Assembly (NCBI GenBank): GCA_021779695.1
Contig: JAJYAE010000294.1
Coordinates: 1 to 5,609, forward strand
Reading direction: 5' to 3'
Length of the DNA stretch: 5,609 nucleotides
Origin: Acidobacteriota bacterium
GTDB lineage: Bacteria > Acidobacteriota > Terriglobia > Terriglobales > Acidobacteriaceae
Below are positions 1-5,609 of this stretch, in pieces (position 1 is the first letter of the stretch; every line of letters starts with the position of its first letter). A program made the translations under genes and the position numbers. Below the pieces are notes generated by a model. That model was not told the origin of the DNA, ran no database searches, and saw only the letters and a program-made list of their open reading frames with translations.

Positions 1-765
1 AAGGTCTGGAAACGCCGCCAACAGTTGCGCAACATCCATGATCCAGAGAAGCCGTGACCATACATGCTTGCTGCCGTGGATGCAAAGCATGAGTAAGGTC
101 TTCTCGGGATCCATGTTTGGAACCCTCGCACCCAAAACAATCTGCATCGTGCGTCGCGGCCACGCCCAGTGCATGCCGAGGTTGCTACGAAGGCTTGGCC
201 GCGTGAGCTCAAGTCTCCAACGAAGTTCAAGTACCGTGCCGCTCGATTGACGCTGGAAGCGATACTCGTAACAGTCTGGAATCGCAGGAGAGTAATCAGC
301 GCGGGTGGGAGTCTCAAGGATGTATCCTCGCCGGAGCAGAATCTCTGTGGCAGGCGCCAGATGACTGTAGTCGATGAGCACATCCAAATCGCCAGCAGCC
401 CGAGCGGTGATGTCGTCGTAAATGGAAGCAGCGAGCACGACACCCTTGAATGGCATCGCGGGTATCGCCTCCCGCTCGAAAACCTTGAGCACTTCGATCA
501 GCTCGGCGGCATTAGCCATGCTGTGAAAGACGTTCCGTTCGTATGAAGCGCGAAGTCGTTCGTGCGCCGGCGACGGCAAAGTTACTCTTGCCTTTGTAAC
601 AAGCAGGTAGAGCATCGGGAGTACCCGATGTTGACGCGCCACCCGGAAAAGAGAGTCCCAATCCTGGATGCTGGCTGCAAGGTGTTCGATCTGTTGCGCT
701 GAATCAGCCGGGCTGCTCCGCGCAACCGCGCGAAGCATCTCTTGAGCCGCGCTATCCACTGGCAT
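1..765 (-). CDS. Nucleotidyltransferase-fold family protein (NTP_transf_5-like), C-terminus cut by window edge
   Basis: Direct translation of the minus strand from ATG 765 stays open for 255 codons to the left edge, so the 3' end is missing. Seen: a helical N-terminal part (residues about 5-100, including DWDSLFRVARQHRVLPMLY at 35-53), then PFKG at 105-108, and GDLDVLID at 125-132. In the latter, D126 and D128 form the Asp-x-Asp pair typical of metal-binding nucleotidyltransferase folds. LELRWRLEL follows at 179-187, and LLMLCIHGSKHVWSRLLWIMDV at about 224-245. This order (KG, R..GDLD, L.L.WRL, HG.KH.W.RL.W..D) matches my recollection of the uncharacterised nucleotidyltransferase family PF14907, often found in exopolysaccharide and peptide-modification loci. 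The substrate is unknown. The start was chosen because GGAG at 775-772 sits 6 nt upstream and family proteins begin near this helix. The frame is also open upstream to a stop at 993-991, so a GTG 990 or ATG 837 start is possible but looks less protein-like. Confidence 0.86.
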   Translation of the reverse strand, partial: MPVDSAAQEMLRAVARSSPADSAQQIEHLAASIQDWDSLFRVARQHRVLPMLYLLVTKARVTLPSPAHERLRASYERNVFHSMANAAELIEVLKVFEREAIPAMPFKGVVLAASIYDDITARAAGDLDVLIDYSHLAPATEILLRRGYILETPTRADYSPAIPDCYEYRFQRQSSGTVLELRWRLELTRPSLRSNLGMHWAWPRRTMQIVLGARVPNMDPEKTLLMLCIHGSKHVWSRLLWIMDVAQLLAAFPDL

Positions 766-1070
766 CAGGCGCTCCACTTCCCCGACAGAGCCTCGCCCAG
801 GCACACGCAGCGACTGAACTGAAAAGTCGGCCCACATAATGATGTTCGCTCCCGGCGGCGCGTACCTGAGCGCCACCAGTTGATGCTTGGGCGGCAGCGA
901 CGGTGGTTTTTGGCAGGGAATTCCATGACGACAATCTCGATGGGGGTGAGAAAGATCGGCCGGCGGCGTAGAATGACCAGCCGCCTCCACTTACTCTCGA
1001 TGAATTTTATTGAAGACTCAGTTAAGCCTCTGCTGACGGCCCTCAGTGCCCGAACCAAGCTCTCAGCCAT
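765..1070 (-). CDS. Possible small ORF of 101 residues, unrecognised
   Basis: An ATG at 1070-1068 opens a 101-codon frame whose TGA (767-765) overlaps the ATG of the nucleotidyltransferase gene as TGATG, a common arrangement in translationally coupled genes. A TTG at 1085 is an alternative start. AAGGG at 1078-1074 is only 3 nt from the ATG, too close for a good ribosome binding site. The first half, up to about residue 56 (MAESLVRALRAVSRGL..., FLTPIEIVVMEF), looks like ordinary protein. The second half is rich in Arg, Cys and Trp and reads like an out-of-frame translation. I recognise no domain, signal peptide or membrane segment. It may be a real small gene, the 5' part of a frameshifted gene, or chance. 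Confidence 0.27.
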   Translation of the reverse strand: MAESLVRALRAVSRGLTESSIKFIESKWRRLVILRRRPIFLTPIEIVVMEFPAKNHRRCRPSINWWRSGTRRRERTSLCGPTFQFSRCVCLGEALSGKWSA

Positions 1071-1200
1071 ACGCCCTTGTTTCAACCTGCTTCAGCGCAG
1101 CAATGGTCTGCCATCTGTGCTTCAACGCGTACCTGCCTCCGCTTTGGTCTCGCTTCTTAGTCCAAAATCACCTTGACAACCAGACAAATCCGAAGACCGT
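766..1200. other. 435-base stretch without a firmly supported gene
   Basis: This lies between the flippase stop (1203-1201) and the chosen nucleotidyltransferase start (765). Apart from the weak small ORF, I find no recognisable coding sequence on either strand, no tRNA-like cloverleaf, no hairpin followed by a T-run, and no convincing -35/-10 pair. It is unusually long compared with the other gaps in this locus (63-106 nt). It may therefore hold a diverged or broken gene, or a promoter region for the downstream gene. Confidence 0.6.
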
Positions 1201-2679
1201 TTACGTCAATTCCAAACTGCTCTCAGCAGGCGCTTCCGGCTGGATGAAGCCTTTGAATATGTCCATAAAGAAATCTTTCATCCCCATGACGTAAAACATC
1301 ATTCCGATATAAGCGGCGGCGAAAATCGAAATGCTTATCACGAGCCTGAGCAGCGGAGGAAGCTGCGAGTTGTAAAGCGGCTCCAGTCCGAACGTCAGGC
1401 AAGTGGCATAGAGACCTGAAAATAGAGGTTTGCTCAGCGTCACCAGGATATCGCGAAGTGTAATCACAGTGCCATGAATGGCCCACAGCGCTGCTGGGAT
1501 AACAGTCAGAAGTTTCATGGCCGAGTAAGCAAAAGCAACGCCATGGGGACCATGGGAGAGACCCAAAATGTAAGCCACAACCATCAGCGGGCCAAAGACC
1601 AGCGCCATTTTCAGTCCTCTGACGACCAGTCCAAGCGAGGTAATCAGCCAACCCAGAGGCCCAAGCATCGCAAACGCCAGGGCGGTCGGTGCAAGCAGAC
1701 GAAATACGGTGATCGCACTACTCCACTTCGGCCCAAGCATGACACGAATCATATCCTCGGCCAGGAGAGCTACTGTAAATGTGATGGGAACTGTGAAGGA
1801 CAGAACCAGAGAGTAGCCTTTAAGAAAATAATTCTTTAGGCGGTTCGGGTCATCCTGAAGCCGAGAAAGCGAAGCAAACGCTACGCTTCCTGCGGCGGAG
1901 TTCAGGTTGTCCGTGGGGATGTTGATGAGCTGGAATGCCCGGCCATAGATTCCTAGTGCTTCCACACCCCAGAACCGCCCCAGCAAGACCTTGTCCAAAT
2001 TGCTGGAAATATACATAACCAGGCCATTCAACGTCAGCGTGCCGCCAAAATGGAGCATGGACCGGATGCCAATCTGCCTGCTCGGCCATCCCGGGATCCA
2101 CTTCGTCGTTATCCAAACACCTATTGTGTATACGAGGGGACCCACAGTTGAAGTGGCGACAAGCGCCCAATATCCGAGCCCCGCGAAAGCCATTCCGATT
2201 CCGACCAGGATACTGACACCCAGCGGAATGATATCGAGAACTGATAGAGCGGTGAATCGCAAACCGCGCTCAAGAATGGACGTATGCTGTACACCTGCGG
2301 CGTTGAAGAGGAACCCCGTCGCCAAAACAGCTGTTACGCCAACGAGTCGCGGCTCATGATAAAAGCGCGCAACGAATGGTCCACTCAGTGCTGTCAGTAG
2401 AGCGAGTACGGCGCCAGCCAGAAGGTTGATCCAGAAAAGCGTTGAAGACTGCTCTTTGGTGATATTGCCACGCTGAACAGCAGCCGCCGACAACCCAAAG
2501 TCTCTGAAAACACTGAAGACTCCAATCATCGCCGTCACCATGCCCACCAAACCGAAATCCTTGGGGTCAAGGAGACGGGCCAATACCATCAGAGAGCCCA
2601 TCCGAAGCAGAAAATTGGCTCCCTGGCTGCAGACTCTCGCAAGGCCGCCACGCAGTGCCCTTTGTTTTAAATCTTTCAT
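1201..2679 (-). CDS. Wzx-type polysaccharide flippase (MOP superfamily, WzxC-like)
   Basis: This integral inner-membrane protein is predicted to move undecaprenyl-diphosphate-linked oligosaccharide units from the cytoplasmic to the periplasmic leaflet. Its 492 residues are the usual size for the family. Seen: an N-terminal amphipathic start (MKDLKQRALRGG) leading into the first membrane segment with LARLLDPKDFG at 33-43. Hydrophobic segments follow at roughly 44-66, 82-105, 112-131, 143-166, 169-191, 208-226, 290-310, 325-350, 356-374, 380-400, 415-432 and 442-468. The motif NLDKVLLGRFWGVEALGIYGRA at 227-248 is typical of Polysacc_synt_3/WzxC-like proteins. A short polar tail (about 478-492) ends it. 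The start is fixed by an in-frame TGA two codons upstream (2685-2683), and no strong Shine-Dalgarno precedes it. It begins 76 nt after the deacetylase stop. The transported glycan cannot be deduced, and transport of teichuronic-acid- or colanic-acid-like polymers is equally possible. Confidence 0.93.
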   Translation of the reverse strand: MKDLKQRALRGGLARVCSQGANFLLRMGSLMVLARLLDPKDFGLVGMVTAMIGVFSVFRDFGLSAAAVQRGNITKEQSSTLFWINLLAGAVLALLTALSGPFVARFYHEPRLVGVTAVLATGFLFNAAGVQHTSILERGLRFTALSVLDIIPLGVSILVGIGMAFAGLGYWALVATSTVGPLVYTIGVWITTKWIPGWPSRQIGIRSMLHFGGTLTLNGLVMYISSNLDKVLLGRFWGVEALGIYGRAFQLINIPTDNLNSAAGSVAFASLSRLQDDPNRLKNYFLKGYSLVLSFTVPITFTVALLAEDMIRVMLGPKWSSAITVFRLLAPTALAFAMLGPLGWLITSLGLVVRGLKMALVFGPLMVVAYILGLSHGPHGVAFAYSAMKLLTVIPAALWAIHGTVITLRDILVTLSKPLFSGLYATCLTFGLEPLYNSQLPPLLRLVISISIFAAAYIGMMFYVMGMKDFFMDIFKGFIQPEAPAESSLELT

Positions 2680-2755
2680 TCGTCAGCAGGTTACCCAGAA
2701 CAAACGGGGAAACTTCTTCCTCATTCCTAGAGATTTGAAATCGATGATTTTCTAC

Positions 2756-3409
2756 TTAAAGTATTAGCTTGCGACAGTAGAATGCTTCAGCGTAGCCACT
2801 TGGAGAGTTGCACTCCATGCCGCGTAATCGCATCAGCGAGAGGAACGTACTCTCCTCAAACCAACGCTTGGATCTTTGCGACTGGAATGCATCCAGAATT
2901 CTCACCACCTTAGCCTGGTATATGTCGGGCTCCAATGGAACAAAGACAGTTGGCCTCCCCAAATCACCGTCATATTTGGGGATCTCATACTCCAGAACGC
3001 AGTGATTTCGGAATGTGTTCCACGTGAGTTCCCATAAGAGGCGATGATCCTGATGCGCGTCACGGCCGTTATGAGTAAAGATCAGATCAGGTGAAATACT
3101 CTCCTTCAGTTCCTCGAATGTGGACTTCACATCCGCACCCGCAAATGGCATAAAGCCATCCCGAAACTCCTTCAAATGCACTTGTTCCAGGCGGCCGGCG
3201 CCAACAAACGATTCTGCTCCTCTCTGGGCTTCAGCTTTTCGTATGCCAATAGCGCTCATCACAACCCAGTGAAAAGTGATGCCGGGGTAGTCTTCGATAA
3301 GACGAAGGAGTGTTCCACCACACCCGATCTCGATATCATCAGAGTGCGCGCCAATGCATAAGACTGACAGGCCATGCTCCCGGCCGGCCCCTAGTTGAAG
3401 CTTGATCAT
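2756..3409 (-). CDS. PIG-L/LmbE family zinc-dependent deacetylase
   Basis: A 217-residue protein of the GlcNAc-deacetylase fold, expected to remove an N-acetyl (or similar acyl) group from an amino sugar in the cytoplasm. Seen: after a beta strand (LSVLCIGAHSDD) comes the signature AHSDD at 21-25. By analogy with MshB, H22 and D25 would be zinc ligands and D24 the catalytic base. HNGRDAHQDH at 113-122 supplies the second motif, with H122 as the third zinc ligand and H119 as a likely acid/base. The usual AHPDD proline is Ser23, which I recall in other polysaccharide-locus members. The central WNTFRNHCVLEYEIPKYDGD (about 129-148) is also typical of that subgroup. Length is normal and the metal site looks complete. 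A purine run (GAGGGGGA, 3428-3421) lies 11 nt before the ATG. It sits 63 nt after the oxidoreductase and 76 nt before the flippase, which suggests a role in sugar-unit modification. The exact substrate is unknown. Confidence 0.93.
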   Translation of the reverse strand: MIKLQLGAGREHGLSVLCIGAHSDDIEIGCGGTLLRLIEDYPGITFHWVVMSAIGIRKAEAQRGAESFVGAGRLEQVHLKEFRDGFMPFAGADVKSTFEELKESISPDLIFTHNGRDAHQDHRLLWELTWNTFRNHCVLEYEIPKYDGDLGRPTVFVPLEPDIYQAKVVRILDAFQSQRSKRWFEESTFLSLMRLRGMECNSPSGYAEAFYCRKLIL

Positions 3410-3442
3410 AGGGCGATTCTTCCCCCTCTTGCATCAGATGAA

Positions 3443-3456
3443 AGCGTGGACACGCT
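3443..3456. repeat. Short inverted repeat between oxidoreductase and deacetylase genes
   Basis: AGCGTG and CACGCT form perfect 6-base arms separated by 2 bases. As RNA on the minus strand this gives at most a 5-bp stem with a 4-nt loop. No T-run follows, so it is not an intrinsic terminator. It may be chance. Confidence 0.25.
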
Positions 3457-3472
3457 CTGTTATGCGAAAGCG

Positions 3473-4795
3473 TTATTTACGGCATGCTGCTCCAGACAAG
3501 GCTCGCTCCGCGGCCAGTTCTCCGCTCTTGAAGCTCTCGTCCGTCCACATATATCCCCAATCTCCGTAACGCCCACAGTAGGCTATGCCGAGGTCGTCCA
3601 GATACCCATGCACCGTTTTAAGCGCGTCCGCGCGATCCAGATCAAAGATCACATTTGCATAAGGCAGCAACATCGCCTTGCGCGAGAGTATTTGATCGTC
3701 ATCGCGGAGAAGGCCGCAGCGGTGAAGATCCCTGATTACTGGATCGATCCAGTCCTCCGGCGATCCCGACAATGGTTTGTATTTTTTTGAGAAATATACT
3801 TCCGCTTGAATGCTGCCAGTGCCGGGCGGAGCGTTGCGAGCGGAAAGCATGTGAGGAAACCCAAGCCTGGCAAAAGAAATATCCTCGTCGTAAAAATAAG
3901 TCATGTGCGCCTCGGAAATGTCTTCCCGGGCGACACCGATGTTCACAAGCACACAAGTGGAGCAAGCCAGGCGCTCTGAGGCCTCTAGAACGTCTTGAGG
4001 CGCTCCTTGAATCATGCGAATAAGATCGGGCAGTGGCACCGATGAAATCAGCGAATCGTAGCTTGTTATGGTGCCGTTGGAAAATGAAACAGTTCGCGCT
4101 TGGGGATCAATCGATACCACCTCATGATTAAGTCGAAGGTTCCCCATCGGAACAAATTTACTCAGATAGCACATGAACCCGCCATCGCTCGGATAGCGGA
4201 AGTGAGTGATGTAATGCACTTGAGGAGCAGCTGCGGACAACGCGCCGCGCAGCATCTCATCGAGACTGGGTCGATAAATGCGCGGGCCAAGCCAATCGGT
4301 GCTCATGTTGTCAGCAGACGTCAGATGATACTTTCGCGTGTACTGCATCGGAAAGTTCTCTGCAAACGTCCTGCCAAAGCTTGCATAAAGCCAGTCGGCG
4401 TAATTCTTCACCGGCTTTTCTGGCGCAGCGCGTTCTTCGACAAAGTCGCTGACGACCTTGATGATGAGGTCTTCAGGCAATCCATGAAGGTGAAGCTGCA
4501 CAGGATGCAGAGGCCAGTAGCCACGCCAATAGTTATTCAAATTTATCTGTATGGTCTCATATCGCTGGTCTACACTATCGGCAAACAATTCCTGTATGCG
4601 CGTGTCTTTGGTGAAGGATATATGCGGCCCAACATCATAGAGAAAGCCACTTTCGTACCTGAACGAGGTGGTGTGTCCTCCGTAGTACGCATTCTTGTCA
4701 TACATCACCGGTGCGACGCCTTCCTGATGTAGATGGTAGGCAGCGCCAAATCCTGCCATTCCACTTCCAAGGACCACTATATTGGGAGTTGACAT
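3473..4795 (-). CDS. FAD-dependent oxidoreductase, amine oxidase/protoporphyrinogen oxidase/UDP-galactopyranose mutase-like
   Basis: A 440-residue cytoplasmic flavoprotein. Seen: an N-terminal Rossmann dinucleotide-binding motif, VVLGSGMAGFGAA at 7-19 (Gly10, Gly12, Gly15), with an acidic residue D33 at the end of the second strand where the FAD ribose is usually bound. It is followed by YYGGHTTSF at 37-45 and YDVGPHISF (about 53-61), typical of this superfamily. The C-terminal FAD motif is GRYGDWGYMWTDESFKSGELAA at about 408-429, again with the expected Gly/Trp/Asp spacing. Length and both FAD motifs are complete. Homologues are often auto-annotated as protoporphyrinogen oxidase, but the position between RfbG and a deacetylase argues for a role in sugar or glycan modification, possibly redox or mutase-type. 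The reaction is not deducible from sequence alone. The start is well supported by AGGAGA 9 nt upstream. The gene follows rfbG after a 106-nt gap. Confidence 0.9.
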   Translation of the reverse strand: MSTPNIVVLGSGMAGFGAAYHLHQEGVAPVMYDKNAYYGGHTTSFRYESGFLYDVGPHISFTKDTRIQELFADSVDQRYETIQINLNNYWRGYWPLHPVQLHLHGLPEDLIIKVVSDFVEERAAPEKPVKNYADWLYASFGRTFAENFPMQYTRKYHLTSADNMSTDWLGPRIYRPSLDEMLRGALSAAAPQVHYITHFRYPSDGGFMCYLSKFVPMGNLRLNHEVVSIDPQARTVSFSNGTITSYDSLISSVPLPDLIRMIQGAPQDVLEASERLACSTCVLVNIGVAREDISEAHMTYFYDEDISFARLGFPHMLSARNAPPGTGSIQAEVYFSKKYKPLSGSPEDWIDPVIRDLHRCGLLRDDDQILSRKAMLLPYANVIFDLDRADALKTVHGYLDDLGIAYCGRYGDWGYMWTDESFKSGELAAERALSGAACRK

Positions 4796-4804
4796 ATAAG
4801 GCTT

Positions 4805-4810
4805 TCTCCT
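4805..4810 (-). promoter_or_regulatory. Strong ribosome binding site of the oxidoreductase gene
   Basis: AGGAGA on the minus strand, 9 nt before ATG 4795, is the best Shine-Dalgarno in the window and fixes that start. It suggests independent, efficient initiation rather than coupling to the upstream rfbG stop 106 nt away. Confidence 0.8.
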
Positions 4811-4901
4811 GAAACTTGCGAGTGGCTTTTTCTGACAGCTGTGAACTTGACATCGCGGAATCTAACGATGTGCTTCCTCGGTCGATGCGCTGCGCTTGCG
4901 A

Positions 4902-5609
4902 TCAGCGCTCATTGTGCAAAAGAGCATCGTATTGCATGATTTGATTCAACGTCATATCGTGCAGATCCGCTCCGTTCTGGAATGCCTTGTACCAGTAAGC
5001 GATCCATGCCAAGGCCTGTTTCAATGGCAGGACTGGGTGCCAATTCAGATGAACTCCAGCCTTTGAAGCGTCCAACTTCAGCGCATGAGCTTCTTTGGGG
5101 TGTGAGCCTGAATCCAGATTCCACGAGGCGTCAGCGCCCCATAAACGCACAAGTTCGTCCGCCAGCCACGAGACGGGTTTAGCATCGCTATCAATTGGAC
5201 CAAAGTTCCATCCAGAGGCGAAGTGCGGACCATCCTCTACAAGCCGCTCGGCGAGGAGAATGTATCCCCTCAACGGCTCCAGGACAAGCTGCCAGGGTCG
5301 AAATGACGACGGGTTCCGGATCAGGCAGGGCCGCCCATCGAGAAAAGCTCGCATGAGGTCAGGAATCAGCTGGTCCCGCGTCCAGTCCCCTCCTCCAATC
5401 GCATTACCTGCACGCGCGCTCGCAAGCGCAATGCCATGCTGCCCAATTGAATCATGGTGAAAAAACGAGTCGCGATATGCAGAGGTCACAAGCTCAGCGC
5501 AGCCCTTTGAATTAGAGTATGGATCCTTCCCTCCCATAGGTTCGTTTTCACGATAGCCCCACAGCCACTCGCGATTTTCGTAGCATTTATCGCTTGTGAC
5601 GTTCACTAA
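4902..5609 (-). CDS. rfbG: CDP-glucose 4,6-dehydratase, N-terminus beyond the right edge
   Basis: An extended short-chain dehydrogenase that uses NAD+ to convert CDP-D-glucose to CDP-4-keto-6-deoxy-D-glucose, the entry step to CDP-linked deoxy and 3,6-dideoxy sugars of O-antigens. About 235 C-terminal codons are visible of a family length near 355-360. The Rossmann GxxGxxG region is off-window. Seen, numbered from the GTG at 5606: VTSDKCYENREW (3-14) holds the catalytic Thr and the Asp-Lys pair characteristic of this enzyme. RmlB-type dehydratases have Asp-Glu there. GYRENEPMGG (17-26) and the Tyr-x3-Lys pair of YSNSK (30-34) follow. ARAGNAIGGGDW (64-75) and IRNPSSFRPWQLVLEPLRGY (96-115) line the sugar-nucleotide site. 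The visible GTG is an internal Val codon, not the start, because the frame continues through 5607-5609. All visible catalytic residues are intact. rfbF (glucose-1-phosphate cytidylyltransferase) would be expected just off the right side. Confidence 0.95.
   Translation of the reverse strand, partial: LVNVTSDKCYENREWLWGYRENEPMGGKDPYSNSKGCAELVTSAYRDSFFHHDSIGQHGIALASARAGNAIGGGDWTRDQLIPDLMRAFLDGRPCLIRNPSSFRPWQLVLEPLRGYILLAERLVEDGPHFASGWNFGPIDSDAKPVSWLADELVRLWGADASWNLDSGSHPKEAHALKLDASKAGVHLNWHPVLPLKQALAWIAYWYKAFQNGADLHDMTLNQIMQYDALLHNER

Noticed and set aside
169..546. A 125-codon open frame on the plus strand
   Set aside because: It is antisense to the nucleotidyltransferase gene, whose minus-strand translation carries the family motifs across the same bases.
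752..934. A 60-codon minus-strand open frame overlapping the nucleotidyltransferase start
   Set aside because: Ala/Gly/Arg-rich translation without motifs, and it overlaps both the better small ORF and the chosen downstream start.
880..1176. A 98-codon open frame on the plus strand in the gene-poor stretch
   Set aside because: No recognisable domain, no convincing ribosome binding site and a composition typical of a chance frame. It is also opposite to the direction of every other gene.
1100..1200. Possible terminator after the flippase
   Set aside because: The only pairing seen (GGTCT with AGACC about 50 nt apart) has a large loop and no following T-run.
1850..2170. A 106-codon minus-strand open frame inside the flippase
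   Set aside because: It is an alternative-frame shadow. The flippase frame is continuous, hydrophobic and full length across it.
4100..4732. A 210-codon open frame on the plus strand
   Set aside because: It lies wholly antisense to the FAD oxidoreductase, whose motifs and ribosome binding site are clear. Its translation shows no recognisable domain.
3473..4795. Assignment as a heme-pathway protoporphyrinogen oxidase (HemG/HemY)
   Set aside because: The FAD motifs are shared by the whole superfamily, and the surrounding genes are all for surface glycans. No heme gene is nearby, so only the general class is called.
4796..4901. Possible promoter between rfbG and the oxidoreductase gene
   Set aside because: No -35/-10 pair with acceptable spacing was found. 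The ACAGCTGT palindrome there is short enough to be chance.

Overview
The window is a piece of a surface-polysaccharide (O-antigen or exopolysaccharide) biosynthesis locus from a bacterium, most likely Gram-negative. All credible genes lie on the minus strand, so transcription runs from high to low coordinates. The DNA has moderate GC content and ordinary bacterial start signals. The gene types would fit Acidobacteriota or Proteobacteria, but nothing here fixes the taxon. There are no RNA genes, insertion sequences, CRISPR arrays or convincing terminators.

Layout in transcription order. (1) 5609-4902: the C-terminal two thirds of a CDP-glucose 4,6-dehydratase (RfbG type), cut by the right edge. 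(2) 4795-3473: a 440-residue FAD-dependent oxidoreductase with the general architecture of the amine-oxidase/protoporphyrinogen-oxidase/UDP-galactopyranose-mutase superfamily, with a strong ribosome binding site. (3) 3409-2756: a PIG-L/LmbE-type zinc-dependent deacetylase. (4) 2679-1201: a Wzx-type flippase of the MOP superfamily. (5) 1200-766: a poorly resolved stretch with one weak small ORF. (6) 765-1: a nucleotidyltransferase-fold protein resembling the NTP_transf_5 family, cut by the left edge. This last gene has no stop codon in the window and must be read by translating the minus strand directly.

Working model (inference): RfbG makes the CDP-4-keto-6-deoxyglucose that leads to deoxy or dideoxy sugars. 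The oxidoreductase and deacetylase modify a sugar nucleotide or lipid-linked glycan. The flippase moves the undecaprenyl-linked unit across the inner membrane. The nucleotidyltransferase-like protein has no assigned step. Intergenic gaps of 106, 63 and 76 nt suggest one loose transcription unit, but no promoter was identified. No glycosyltransferase, polymerase or chain-length regulator is in the window, so the locus must extend beyond it.

Nothing here is clearly a new system. The points most worth checking are the oxidoreductase/deacetylase pair beside RfbG, and the 766-1200 stretch, where a small ORF ends in a TGATG overlap with the nucleotidyltransferase start and a frameshifted coding region is possible.
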